DNA of 64,000 bases from Marinicella gelatinilytica. Its GTDB lineage: Bacteria > Pseudomonadota > Gammaproteobacteria > Xanthomonadales > Marinicellaceae. Made by a program: the position numbers and the translations under genes. How positions within the stretch are numbered: the stretch's first letter is position 1; every line of letters starts with the position of its first letter. The stretch is from NCBI RefSeq assembly GCF_026410405.1, contig NZ_JAPMLN010000001.1, positions 1 to 64,000 on the forward strand. Direction: 5' to 3'. Shown here one piece after another: positions 12,301 to 19,773 of this stretch. The notes below the pieces were generated by a model. That model was not told the origin of the DNA and made no database searches. It saw only the letters and a list, made by a program, of their open reading frames with translations.

Positions 12301-15300
12301 TATGGACAATAATGCTGCCACGGATAACAACACCTTACTGGCACCGGCAGTCGACTTAGTGGTCACAAAAGACAATGGCCTCACTGAGGTTATTCCCGGA
12401 ACACAAGTGACCTATGAAATCATTGTCCGCAATGAAAATACCTCTCACGTCAGCAGTAATCCGGCTGTATTACCTTCAGATGCTCGGCAGGTACTTGTTA
12501 CTGATATCGCACCTGAGTCCATCAGTGATATCAGTTGGACATGTTCAGCCTATCCTGAGGTCGGTTTGTTAGAACCCGGTGAAGGTCTGACTGATTTTGT
12601 TTACTATCAAGATTTAGACAGCTATGCAGATGTTGTTGTCACGGTCAACGGAGCCGCTGCGTATGCCTTAGGACAGCTTGGTACAAATACGGTTCTAATC
12701 AGCTACGAACGTGATTCTCGTGATGGTGAATTGATTGAGGTTCAGCGTATTCTAAGCAGCGACAGTGGTATCAATGGTCTGGTTGGCGGCAATCAATTGG
12801 CTCTTAGTCACGATCAGCGTCACCTGTATGTCAGCTCACCGGTGGATGATGCCTTATTGACCTTTTCAATAAATGCTGCTGGTGAGTTAAATTTTGAGCA
12901 AGTTTTAATCGATGGCGTTTCCGGTGTCAACGGTTTAGGTGGTGTCGCAGATATTTTAATCTCAGCGGATGATCGCTTTATATATGCCGCCGGTTCATTT
13001 GACGACGGTATTGGCATTTTTAGTCGTTCTTTATCAACAGGGTTGCTAACACAACAAGGCTTTATTACCGGAACTGAGGGGCTCAATGGGGTGCAATATT
13101 TGGCTCTACATGGTAATGGTCAACTCTTGTTTGCCACCGCTGAACTGAATGAGTCATTAGCCGCATTTGAACGTAATCACAGTGATGGTTTATTAACACC
13201 AAAAGCGGTTATTCAGAATTTCCAATTGCCACAAGGTGGTTTATTACAACCCACTGACATCACAACCCTAGATAATAGGGTACTGGTAACAGATGGCAGT
13301 GGAAATCAGTTGACTGTATTTAATTACGAGGGTGATACAGACCAATGGTCAGTTGATCAACAGCTGGCATTGCCTAACGCGTCCAATCCATCGGCTGTTG
13401 TCACAGCCCATCAAGGTCAACAGGTTTATCTGGCTTCGGCGGGATTAGAAGCGGTGAGTTTACACCCATGGCGATTGGATAACTATCAATCCGCTTCAGC
13501 CACTTATGATTCCACTGATAGTGCCGGATTAGTATCAGTACAACGTTTAGTGCTATCTAGTGACGGCGCCTACATCTATGCTTTTGGTGACAATTTGGTG
13601 GTCATGGCTGTGCAAGATGGTTCCAGTTGTAAAGCCTCAGGCAAAGGCCAGTTATCTGATGTCGCTGACATTGTCGCCAATGGTTACATTAGTTATCAAT
13701 TAACCGGTTGGGTGTTAGATAGTGCCACCGGTCAATTAACAAACTCAGCCACGGCCTTAACCCATGCCGATACCATAGAACTTTATCCTGCTGATAATAC
13801 TGCCACAGACAGCGATATTTTAGAACCACATAGCGACCTTAGTATTACTAAGGATGATGGCTTAAGCGAAGTGGTGGCCGGAACTGATTTAAGCTATACA
13901 TTAGATGTATTTAGTACCGGTCCAAGTGCGGTATTCCCGCTTTTAGAAGATGATATTCCAATCTTCCCAGGTAGTCCGGCAGGCATGGAAAGTGGTACGG
14001 TTCAGTGGACTTGTGAAGCACCTGATCCAATTGGTTTGAACATTGAATATGACAGCAATGATTTTGTTGTGCTTGATGCACCCACTGCCATGCAAATGAA
14101 TGGTGCCGGTGATCGATTATTGATAGCCGGTGGTTCACCCGCACGAATTTCATTGTTTGAAAAAACCGCTGCCGGTGAGTTGTTATTATTAGACGAAGTG
14201 GTGGAGGGTGATAACTTCGGTGAAGATAACACCTTAACCGGTTTAACAGCTGTTTCTGATATACGTTACGATCAACAAGAAGAATTTGTGTATGTGGCTG
14301 ATACCCACAGTGATGCCATTTACATCTTTACTTTGGCTCATGATAACTTACAGCTCATCGGACAGGTTAATGCCAATGATGATGGGGTTGTGGGTTTACT
14401 TGATCCGGTTAAACTACTAATCACGCCAGATAATTCTGGCATGTATGTGGCCGCCAAAGGATCTCATGCCATCACCGTTTTTAGTCGCCATCAAACCACA
14501 GGACAATTGACTTTTGTGGAGCGCGTTAAAGATGGTTTCGGGACCATTGTTCCGGCCAGTAATGTCATCATTGGAATTAATGATTTGGCCATGACTCCCG
14601 ATGGCCGCTATCTTTACACTGCAGCAGGATTTTCAGATGCCATTGCTATATTTTCTAGAAATCTCAGCAGTCAAGTTTTGACTTTCGAAGCAGTACTACG
14701 AACAGGCGATAGTAACAATGGTGGTTCCTTGCCAGCTATGGATGATTTGAATCAGCTTATGCTGAGTCCTAATGCGGCGTTTTTATATGCCTTGTCACCT
14801 GGTGCTCAGCGGCTTTTGATATTCAGACAAACCCAGCAAACCGGTGCATTGAGCTATGTTGGAAGTATTGATGGTGCCACCAATAATGGTGGTTCATTAA
14901 TACTGCCTGCCTCAATAACGCTGTCACCTGACAGTGGCAATTTGTTGTTATCCGATGAAATTGGGGCAGCTATAAACTTATATGAAAGGGATGAAAACAG
15001 TGGTTTATTGAGTCGTGTAGATACTTACTTTGCCACGGATGATCCAGGCCTAGCGATGACATCGCCGGAATCCATGGTAACAGATGGTGATTATGTATTC
15101 ACTTTGAGTCCTAATGATAATACCTTGACAGTATTAAGACTAGTCGCCGAAGCAGACTGTTTAACACCATCAGGTCAGGCAGATAATGTGGCGGTCAATC
15201 TTTACATGAAACCAATTTCCTCAGCCCAAACAGTGGTCAATGCCCGTGTGCATCCATCAGCACGTGGTGAAATCATTAATCAAGCCACAATCATTATGCC

Positions 15301-16957
15301 ACCGGGTTCTGTGGAAGATAATCCGATTGATAATTTGGCCGAGGATCGCACTCAAATTATTATTGAAACGGATGTCGCGATTAGCAAGTCAGCACCGTTA
15401 GAAATTATCGCCGGTGAAACCATTGAGTACATTATTGTTTTAACCAATTCAGGACCTTCTGATGCCTTGGGCGTCCAGGTTATTGATGACTTAGACAGTC
15501 ATTTAACTCAGGTTAGTTGGGTCTGCGAAGCCACCGGCCGATCAATATGTCAAACACCCAGTGGCAATGGTGATTTAGCCGAAACCGTTAATGTTACGAT
15601 TGATGGAACGGTTACCTTTACCGTCAATGCGCTGGTTGATCCTTACTTTACCGGTCAAATAAATAATGGTGTTGAAGCGGTGGTGTTTGAAGAAGGCTTT
15701 AATACGGATACTGACTTATCCAATAATACATCAAGTGTCACCACTGATGTCAGACAAGAACTTGATATGTCAGTCACCAAAGAATTGTTGACCAATCCGG
15801 TTGTCGCGGGTGAAACAGTTGATTTTGAGATTGTGGTTAGCAACCATGGCCCCAGCGCCAGTGATCAGGTTATGATCATTGATACCCTGATGAATGGGTT
15901 GAGTCATGCGTTCTGGACATGTACACCAAGCGGTCTTGCGGTCTGTAATTTAAGTGGTCAAGGTGGATTGAATCAGCTGGTTGATATTCCGCCGGGTGAA
16001 AAGGTAACGTATTTAATCAATGCCATGTTAAATGCAGACGCCTTAGGCAGCCTTGAAAACACGGCCAGTATCCAAGTACCGAACCCCGTGGTTGACGTTG
16101 ATTTAAACAATAACAGTGATTCAATATCAGCTGCCATTACGCAACTGGCTGATGTTGAAGTTCAGATTACAGACAACATTGATCCTTTTGATCCGGATTC
16201 ATCACAACGATTGATTTATAACTTGAAATTGTTAAATCACGGACCATCAACGGCACGAGATGTTTATAGTATCAGTACGATACCTGCTCTACAGGATGAT
16301 ATTTTAATTGTCGCACCGGGAAACAGTTGTCAGTTAAATACAGGTCAATTGATATGTGTTGTTGATGAGTTGGCTGTAGATGATTTCACAAGCACAGATG
16401 CCAGCATGTTGTTACTGGCGACCGCACCTGGGCAAGTTGTATTTGAAAGTGAAGTCAGCTCAGCTTATGCGGATCCTTATCTGATGAATAATGAGGCCAT
16501 TGAAACCACAGATTTAATCTCAGGTATCGATGTGAGAATACAAAAGACCAATAATTTAGAAATTGTGGAACCGGGGGCTTGGGTTGAATACCAAATTACT
16601 GTCGATAACATCGGTTCAGTTGATGCCGGTGATGTCATCATTTCTGAGAATTTACCGGCCGGATTGATTCATGCCAGTTGGCAGTGCCAAGCTTATGGCG
16701 ATGCAATCTGTATTAATGTCAATGAGACTGCAATAACAGGTGGCGCAAATCTACCTGCCGGTACTGCAGTTGTCTTTAGCTTAAAAGCGCAAGTTGATCC
16801 GGCGTTGGCTTACACATCTGAAACTGAAGTGGTTAATGAAGTGACTGTACAACTGGTTTCAGGCACTGAAACTTCATTGACAAATAATATCGCTAAGGAT
16901 ATTGATGCCTTAATTCTCTATATTTTCAAAAATGGTTTTGAGCAGGTGATACCATGA
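3395..16957 (+). CDS. Giant exported DUF11 / nested beta-propeller protein
   Basis: A 4520-residue exported protein, first gene of a five-gene operon. I chose the ATG at 3395, which has GGGA eight bases upstream and a classical Sec signal ending VWA-DD, over an in-frame GTG at 3383. About 16 DUF11-type Ig-like domains are present, recognised by a PG-then-strand motif, NxGPS, and a WxC...C cysteine pair. Eight of these form the N-terminal third. Five of them (domains 8-12) carry inserted arrays of propeller blades built on DGxHVYVA...VFxRD: residues about 1084-1850 (14 blades), 1989-2370 (7), 2464-2860 (7), 3051-3411 (7) and 3541-3921 (7). Four more DUF11 domains follow. The protein ends IFKNGFEQVIP, a tail shared with the last protein of the operon. 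No enzyme motif is visible. A surface or secreted structural/adhesive role is inferred. Confidence 0.93.
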   Translation: MFLGTYKKLSGLAFLACSLFSVSVWADDIAVSISKNPTNFTPGASASNAYEIMVSKTGTGTVSGIEVDLSFASTSGVNGFNWSCSGVGSSACVSASGSTNNAMDTITMTLDGTNAVTIELTGVDYEAEFFQDLNFSVDLIDEGSGNTDNNASNDSDSKTINRASETDISLTVSDSQTTYTPGENSTYIIKVSNIGPSAAKDLNVSDFVATGFNITAWQCTPYTTPVANSICSSNGGNNANVNPTLQLGVNDIATITVNADYASSATADPMDYEVRVVLGDTQATDPNNTSPLSQKDSNTPIFESQLDVMVETSPVSTEYVPGDNQVYTVTVTNNGPSDVNNVSVVDNNPTPITSISWNCSASTDSHCDLGSDNNFINTTVDLESGGVATFTVTAQYDSGATLNPLVYEVTATNPSTHTPSTAVTGSVSLQPNPFSQFTVSLSDSDTKYIPGTTGRTYIYTLTNIGPSDAIAVNVTDNALPEFESIAWSCDKQTSGTSSCDDASGTTAIDTSVNVVAGETLTFTIVVDYFSSAVTNPLVYTITADNPNNTSVPQSVANDSDDLERHVDLSISKLGKVGSLVPNEPFTYVITVANAGPSDLGAGTLPGGDPEIGTLLTDQLDSMLIDHPTKCSNNNSEPCWEWCESDEGIPDSQISPENCSSNVEVSSASGTLLNVPIQLSAGSQSQIFIHTRIANGTYTECDSNIAGSNEICNSAQITLQDSETIDAGGHIKTDFTSNEIVIGTDLVVSKTDNQLTATPGSQVTYEIEVTNDGYINVGGISVVDILPTFPHHTAGLIPGTIQWFCETNDVGACCTSGTAACGLNAPTTTIVDDELHATVDLAAQTSVKFTVVGTIDSQASGTLSNTAEAVLPANILEADPSNNSAEDTTDLVGSSDIELRKNIIASAVNNNSDVVDLTYEIRVKNLGPSRDTNIQVMDNLNSSKLDLTTASWTCEVTGVGSCLQPGPITATGINTEVDLAVNSEAVFTIHVSTLSGANGQVYNSGKTTASGVDDNTLNNEDYAEYSLSGQAELLIDHDDARTTAVPGDVISYTMRISNQGPDDLFGAQVENIFPPQLQNINWTCDAVSPIPGDLTWMQNSLKTLPGSAMGISHDGSHIYVGSPDTDGAGPIHGGIQVYERSTLLNSQFGQIFNIQELKQAENGLEGIEMPKQIVVSPSDRFVYVLSLNESGNVPIAEVAVFARVKDSQASDFGELSYQGIVTDHMPEAPQMMQISPDGKHVYLSGDGLIQVYNRDANTGALSFKETVNHANAGAIIMSYDGTALYVADAHGANVTAYSRNNDNQSPQFGALVDLNVSVTLSGLSAIHDMAMSGDDRHLYLAAEGSQQALVISRDVSDNSISLTVSYAGSDLNFQGTETLAGVEAVSVSADGEHVIYANHNDSSMYVLSRNSQGFLSRSQQVTYTGLAGLSDAQFTPDGRHVLTTARGNNPKTLSVFERRQPDPLFAFMESERNGDYLSGQSGGQVDGLLGASAIVMSHDGKNIYATGLGSDAVVQFRRDSDSGTVPATAADHLTFEHSYFNNYGNFTDLKDPDSIAITPNDQFVFVASSDQSTLTVLERDNQGDLSFVTSYAHQANQDDGLLGVSDMVIDNSGQNLYITARYQASVSHYKIANDGSLSLQSSIANGDPGVSGLAGAMALTLSPDQAHVYVASAIDDAVVILSRNVSNGGLQFKGRNLTAGDQPRDVAVSNDGAHIYVVSANDSKISIFQRIANPVSDQFGQLSLIKTYQDGTGGFNYLSGVRRIAISPDDTRIYVAAEFDDAITILDRDDNPNSASFGYLTVVETQLDGLNSDYDYAQPYDLITSYDGRHVYVAGFADHAINGFILGSGSSCAAQGSGNIQDRVDIGANGTLTYHIDATIRPNAVGQLMTQGRVIPPPNFTFINNADNCPTDSTQDVCDADSTALTPMYDLSLSKDDGRISAVPGQSSVYEIVVSNHGPSDAISRQQETIQVFDVLNQKFDSNSVSWTCEAIGSGSLQQTQVILNSDSNVSGLFGVAATAYSENLAGLGPHLLTVSVLDNTVSAFAVDELTGELTQVAHLAADGLNYLAGARDVLVLDDDIYVTSQVADAVVQISAVENGGSLQLQFQQAHHFANGIIGLNQALALAASADGAYLYAAGANDASLVVFRRDLISGTLTFVETIQQGMNGADGLSGINDVAVAQDGLSVYTLGLNQSAIGIYQRDTSNGELNFQVLIDETLTGVNMSGLSAILVSGDNRHVYATSAGQNKLFVFSREITHGSPNYGEISLLATVSQGHDNVVGLLSPANLNLSADGRHLYVAAEQADALLWFSRDTETGLLTFAGILSDRAGQTDGLNGVMDIAISDDGSTVYAVASQDHAISAYQRRADSQCPASGTGNISLNSDTAGVPVSIAAQGQVVFRLTAEVASNASGQIINEAGVFACPQGFSGAITDCVGSETDTSNNTDNDINEVNTSADLSITKTDGLALYDGLLGAVRVTGNNEHLYTAARGDNAIGVFSRINNQGSLEFGQLHFEQSVSNGQAGVSGLLSVSDVILHPQGETVYAAGSGDNSVVAFRRDLNSGQLSFLEKQSSGVFGVEGLEGVSDLAISADGAHLYATGPLTGSLTVFAIDQNSGVNVGRLSYKQNLQNAVAGVSGLATISDVVVAPDGKHVYVVSNSDNSVSVFLRNPNANSQGYGELSYVQTYRQGDSGIGGLVGPTEMIMSSQNGGDFVYILGAADASLVVFSRDPSNGDLSFVEYKQNGTSQVEGLSNASHLVLSADESALYVAGQLEDALVRFDRDMLNGTLQFAQAIHQGDPLGQPGESVRGLDGVSGLFATSDGRQVFTAAAQSNALSSFSVADSGPALGALSYAYSLVDGEGGVAPGSLVTYVIIARNDGPSDAEKVIVKDIFPPEFSTVSYECFPVNGASCRSGQVYQGNVNEVVDLPAGSQVEIIATGQLRPDAIGLLSNTATVMSSMLPDYAISDPNMDNNAATDNNTLLAPAVDLVVTKDNGLTEVIPGTQVTYEIIVRNENTSHVSSNPAVLPSDARQVLVTDIAPESISDISWTCSAYPEVGLLEPGEGLTDFVYYQDLDSYADVVVTVNGAAAYALGQLGTNTVLISYERDSRDGELIEVQRILSSDSGINGLVGGNQLALSHDQRHLYVSSPVDDALLTFSINAAGELNFEQVLIDGVSGVNGLGGVADILISADDRFIYAAGSFDDGIGIFSRSLSTGLLTQQGFITGTEGLNGVQYLALHGNGQLLFATAELNESLAAFERNHSDGLLTPKAVIQNFQLPQGGLLQPTDITTLDNRVLVTDGSGNQLTVFNYEGDTDQWSVDQQLALPNASNPSAVVTAHQGQQVYLASAGLEAVSLHPWRLDNYQSASATYDSTDSAGLVSVQRLVLSSDGAYIYAFGDNLVVMAVQDGSSCKASGKGQLSDVADIVANGYISYQLTGWVLDSATGQLTNSATALTHADTIELYPADNTATDSDILEPHSDLSITKDDGLSEVVAGTDLSYTLDVFSTGPSAVFPLLEDDIPIFPGSPAGMESGTVQWTCEAPDPIGLNIEYDSNDFVVLDAPTAMQMNGAGDRLLIAGGSPARISLFEKTAAGELLLLDEVVEGDNFGEDNTLTGLTAVSDIRYDQQEEFVYVADTHSDAIYIFTLAHDNLQLIGQVNANDDGVVGLLDPVKLLITPDNSGMYVAAKGSHAITVFSRHQTTGQLTFVERVKDGFGTIVPASNVIIGINDLAMTPDGRYLYTAAGFSDAIAIFSRNLSSQVLTFEAVLRTGDSNNGGSLPAMDDLNQLMLSPNAAFLYALSPGAQRLLIFRQTQQTGALSYVGSIDGATNNGGSLILPASITLSPDSGNLLLSDEIGAAINLYERDENSGLLSRVDTYFATDDPGLAMTSPESMVTDGDYVFTLSPNDNTLTVLRLVAEADCLTPSGQADNVAVNLYMKPISSAQTVVNARVHPSARGEIINQATIIMPPGSVEDNPIDNLAEDRTQIIIETDVAISKSAPLEIIAGETIEYIIVLTNSGPSDALGVQVIDDLDSHLTQVSWVCEATGRSICQTPSGNGDLAETVNVTIDGTVTFTVNALVDPYFTGQINNGVEAVVFEEGFNTDTDLSNNTSSVTTDVRQELDMSVTKELLTNPVVAGETVDFEIVVSNHGPSASDQVMIIDTLMNGLSHAFWTCTPSGLAVCNLSGQGGLNQLVDIPPGEKVTYLINAMLNADALGSLENTASIQVPNPVVDVDLNNNSDSISAAITQLADVEVQITDNIDPFDPDSSQRLIYNLKLLNHGPSTARDVYSISTIPALQDDILIVAPGNSCQLNTGQLICVVDELAVDDFTSTDASMLLLATAPGQVVFESEVSSAYADPYLMNNEAIETTDLISGIDVRIQKTNNLEIVEPGAWVEYQITVDNIGSVDAGDVIISENLPAGLIHASWQCQAYGDAICINVNETAITGGANLPAGTAVVFSLKAQVDPALAYTSETEVVNEVTVQLVSGTETSLTNNIAKDIDALILYIFKNGFEQVIP
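3470..6640 (+). repeat. N-terminal array of eight DUF11 domains
   Basis: Protein-level tandem repeats of about 120-150 residues. Each has a PG-containing entry strand, an NxGPS-like turn and a Trp-x-Cys followed 8-15 residues later by a second Cys, suggesting one disulphide per domain. The repeats have diverged at DNA level. The first copy is shortened and the sixth has extra cysteines (GACCTSGTAACG). Confidence 0.8.
6644..8944 (+). repeat. Nested blade array 1: 14 beta-propeller blades
   Basis: Fourteen copies of a roughly 55-residue blade lie between Cys1083 (NINWTC) and Cys1851 (GSSC) of one DUF11 domain. Fourteen equals two seven-bladed propellers in series. The DUF11 sequence resumes after the array with GSGNIQDRVDIGANGTLTYH. 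Confidence 0.8.
9359..10504 (+). repeat. Nested blade array 2: seven blades
   Basis: Seven blades lie between Cys1988 (VSWTC) and Cys2371 (DSQC), again inside the cysteine loop of a DUF11 domain that resumes with GTGNISLNSD. The blade motif is DGxHLYVA...FSRD. Confidence 0.8.
10785..11980 (+). repeat. Nested blade array 3: seven blades, different insertion point
   Basis: Seven blades sit between the first DUF11 strand (ADLSITKTDG) and its PG strand (GVAPGSLVTYVI). The cysteine pair of this domain (VSYECFPVNGASC) is not interrupted, unlike in the other four nested arrays. Confidence 0.75.
12545..13627 (+). repeat. Nested blade array 4: seven blades
   Basis: Seven blades lie between Cys3050 (ISWTC) and Cys3412 (GSSC). 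Several are degenerate (for example LDNRVLVTDGSGNQLTVF). DUF11 resumes with GKGQLSDVADIV. Confidence 0.75.
14015..15157 (+). repeat. Nested blade array 5: seven blades
   Basis: Seven blades lie between Cys3540 (VQWTC) and Cys3922 (AEADC), inside the cysteine loop of the twelfth DUF11 domain. Confidence 0.75.
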
Positions 16958-17961
16958 AAAAACAGTACATTGTCGTGGCCGCTTTGATGATTATTTCAGG
17001 TGCAGCAGGTTGGTTTTTATCCAGCATTAATTGGTCAACAGGCACACCTGAAATAAATGATAAGGTGTTGGCGGTGATTAATGATTCAGTTATTACGGAA
17101 GATGATTTCTTGACGCAAATGAAATTACGTGGAGGCAAAAATGCCGGCCAATACCACGACATCAAACAAAAACAAGTATTATTGGAATACTTGATCAATC
17201 AAAAGTTATTGATGAGTAAAGCTTTACAGTCAGGTACCGACCAAGATCCTTTGGTACAAAAAATTTATCAACAGACTGTTATTGATAAGTTTTTAGAGGC
17301 CGGGCTCAATGACGAATTAACCAAGATAAATGTGACCACGGCTGAAGTCGAACGCTATTTTGAAGAACATAAAAATAGTTATAACCGTCCGGCCAGACGT
17401 CGAGGTGCCATTATTTTCAAAAAAACATCCGACGATATGACGAATGCCAATAAACAAGCACTAAAAGATGAACTGTTAGCGGTCAAACAAGCAGCAATTC
17501 AGCTGCCTTCACACCAAACACACTTTGGAGAATTAGCGCGAATTCATTCAGATGACCGTGCCTCAATGTATCAGGGTGGCGTTATCGGCTGGCTGATTGA
17601 AAGTCCTAACAGAGCCTATAAGTGGCCACAAGCGGTCACAGATACACTTTTTAGTTTGTCTGAAAATGGAGCCTTATCCGATATTGTTGAGACCGATAAA
17701 GGTTATTATTTGGTGCGTTTAGTGGGCGCTGAAAATACCAAAGAAACTGAGTTTAAGCTCATCGCCAGCGGTATTAAGCAGAAGATATTATCAGACAAAC
17801 AAGCGGCTGCCAAAAAAGCATTTTTAGCAGAGATACAAGCCAATGCCCACATTGAAATAAATGAGGCATTATTGCAATCCATTAATCCCATTAATCCAGA
17901 GCCGAAAGATGACAGCAACCAACCACCGGCTATGCCCGTTCAAGCAGGAGTTCAACCATGA
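16954..17961 (+). CDS. Membrane-anchored parvulin-type peptidyl-prolyl isomerase
   Basis: A 335-residue SurA/PpiD-like foldase. Residues 5-23 form a hydrophobic N-terminal segment without a lipobox cysteine or good cleavage site, so it is probably a periplasm-facing inner-membrane anchor. Residues about 35-140 resemble the helical chaperone domain of the SurA_N/PpiC family. A parvulin domain covers about 143-257 and includes FGELARIHSDD, YQGGVIGWL and GYYLVRLVG. The C-terminus is proline-rich. The ATG overlaps the stop of the giant gene (ATGA), so it is translationally coupled. By position it is a dedicated folding factor for the exported giants; this is inference. It is not genomic surA, which normally sits with lptD and pdxA. 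Confidence 0.88.
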   Translation: MKKQYIVVAALMIISGAAGWFLSSINWSTGTPEINDKVLAVINDSVITEDDFLTQMKLRGGKNAGQYHDIKQKQVLLEYLINQKLLMSKALQSGTDQDPLVQKIYQQTVIDKFLEAGLNDELTKINVTTAEVERYFEEHKNSYNRPARRRGAIIFKKTSDDMTNANKQALKDELLAVKQAAIQLPSHQTHFGELARIHSDDRASMYQGGVIGWLIESPNRAYKWPQAVTDTLFSLSENGALSDIVETDKGYYLVRLVGAENTKETEFKLIASGIKQKILSDKQAAAKKAFLAEIQANAHIEINEALLQSINPINPEPKDDSNQPPAMPVQAGVQP

Positions 17962-19763
17962 ATAATTACCGCAATAAAATAGTTAATTCTCATAAGCAGG
18001 CTTGGTTGAGCATTTATGTCATTTCTGCGGTTTTGATATTGAGCTTTGGTACATTTCAAACCGGTCATGCTGGCATTGCAACGGTTACTCAAACCATCGA
18101 ATTAGAACCTGGTTGGAATGCAGTATATCTAGAAATACAGCCACAAAATAACAAAATTGAAAGTATTTTTTCGGGTATTCCTGTGGCCAGTGTTTGGCGA
18201 TGGATCCCTGAAAAATTGGGTCGGGATTTTATTGTAAATCCGGCGGAAGGGTTACTCAATTTAGAAGGTTGGTACGGTTACTTTCCTGAACCTAAACCTG
18301 AAGCATTCCTTTCAAATTTATACACCTTATCAGCCAATACCGCTTATTTAATCAAGTTAGAAGGGTCTGTAGCAAAAACCATTGAAATAAGCGGCCAACC
18401 TAAGTTTGTTAAGAAAAATTGGCGCACCAACGGCTTTACTCTAACAGGCTTTCCTCTGGTGAAAGGAAGTGAGCCCAGTTTTGGTGACTTTTTTGCCAAT
18501 TCTTCAGCCCATCAGGGTCAACCCATTTATAAGCTAAATCCACAAGGTGTATGGGAGGCAGTTTCTGATCCATACCTTGAACGTATGAAGTCAGGAGAAG
18601 CTTATTGGTTCTACACAAATGGCACTTCACGTTATCAGGGTATGATTAATTTAACCATCCAGCAAGGTGAATCTATGGAATATAAAGAAGCCTTTACTGA
18701 AATGGATTTGGTGCTTAGTAACTTAAGTGACGTTACCAATTTTGTAAGCTTAAACCGCTTAGAAGGTTCTTCTCTACCGATGAAATTTTTAAATGAAGAC
18801 TTAGAAACCGGAGAAATAGCCTGGCCTGATTTACCCATGACCAAAGTTTACGAGATGCAACCGGGCGAAGATTTGGTGGTGACATTGGCTGTCGATCGAT
18901 TGTCTTTTGTTGAGCAACGCATGGAGCAGGTATTTTCTATAACCAATGAACAAGGTGCAAAGGTTTTGCTGCATGCCGGTGGCAACACCATGCAACCTCT
19001 GGTTTTACCTTCAGGCAGCAATCAGCGTGGCACCCTAAAGTCTAATAGCAGTCAAAATTCTTATGCCGGATTATGGGTAGGGACTGTTCGAGTCAACGCG
19101 GTCAGCCAAGCACAATCAGGCGGGGTCAACCCTTTACCTGTGGGGAAGCCATTTTCACTACGTGTTTTGATGCATGTTGATGCCACCGGGCGGGTGAAGT
19201 TAATTAAAAACATCGTTCAAATGTGGGAGGAGGGCACCTATCGGGTGAGTCCGAAAAACCCGGATTTATTAGAAGTGGATGTCCCCGGGCGATACGTGTT
19301 GTTGACCCGGGATGAATTGATTCCAAATTATTCCGGGGTAACACGACGAAGTGGTCAATCGGCCGGCATCCGTTATAGCACAGTGGCCTATGATTTCAAT
19401 GGGCCTGATATTGAAATGAACGGTGATTTTTCAATGAATAATCAAGTCAATGTCAGTCTCTTGATTGATCCTGATATGCCGACCAACCCTTTTCGTCACA
19501 AATTCCATCCTGACCATGATAATTTAGATGCCCAATATTTAAATTACAAACAAGAAGCCTTTCAGGTCACACGTGAAATGGAGTTCGTATTTGGAACCAA
19601 TAATCCACAATATCCGGATGTTGCTAATCCGCCCGGTTGGGGCGTGAATCTAATGGGTGGGACGTATCGAGAGACGCTCACCGGGTTACACAAAAACGCC
19701 ATTTTTGTCAGTGGTGACTTTCGGGTCACACGGGTCTCTTCAACTGCGATTTTAAATCAGTAA
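17958..19763 (+). CDS. Exported protein of unknown family, third gene of the giant operon
   Basis: A 601-residue protein I cannot place in a named family. Hydrophobic residues 17-35 and the site after GHA (about residue 37) form a Sec signal. The mature protein opens with a beta-rich region containing LEPGWNAVYLEI (49-60) and aromatic-rich, tryptophan-containing strands. No transmembrane helix, catalytic motif or GFE tail is visible. The start overlaps the parvulin stop by four bases (ATGA) and the next gene follows within 11 bases. This places it firmly in the operon, and it may be an assembly partner of the giant proteins. Confidence 0.82.
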   Translation: MNNYRNKIVNSHKQAWLSIYVISAVLILSFGTFQTGHAGIATVTQTIELEPGWNAVYLEIQPQNNKIESIFSGIPVASVWRWIPEKLGRDFIVNPAEGLLNLEGWYGYFPEPKPEAFLSNLYTLSANTAYLIKLEGSVAKTIEISGQPKFVKKNWRTNGFTLTGFPLVKGSEPSFGDFFANSSAHQGQPIYKLNPQGVWEAVSDPYLERMKSGEAYWFYTNGTSRYQGMINLTIQQGESMEYKEAFTEMDLVLSNLSDVTNFVSLNRLEGSSLPMKFLNEDLETGEIAWPDLPMTKVYEMQPGEDLVVTLAVDRLSFVEQRMEQVFSITNEQGAKVLLHAGGNTMQPLVLPSGSNQRGTLKSNSSQNSYAGLWVGTVRVNAVSQAQSGGVNPLPVGKPFSLRVLMHVDATGRVKLIKNIVQMWEEGTYRVSPKNPDLLEVDVPGRYVLLTRDELIPNYSGVTRRSGQSAGIRYSTVAYDFNGPDIEMNGDFSMNNQVNVSLLIDPDMPTNPFRHKFHPDHDNLDAQYLNYKQEAFQVTREMEFVFGTNNPQYPDVANPPGWGVNLMGGTYRETLTGLHKNAIFVSGDFRVTRVSSTAILNQ

Positions 19764-19773
19764 GGTGATAACA

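Noticed and set aside
6644-15157. DNA repeat array, CRISPR or recent tandem duplication in the giant gene
   Set aside because: The repetition is at protein level; blades and DUF11 copies have diverged in nucleotide sequence and there are no regular spacers.
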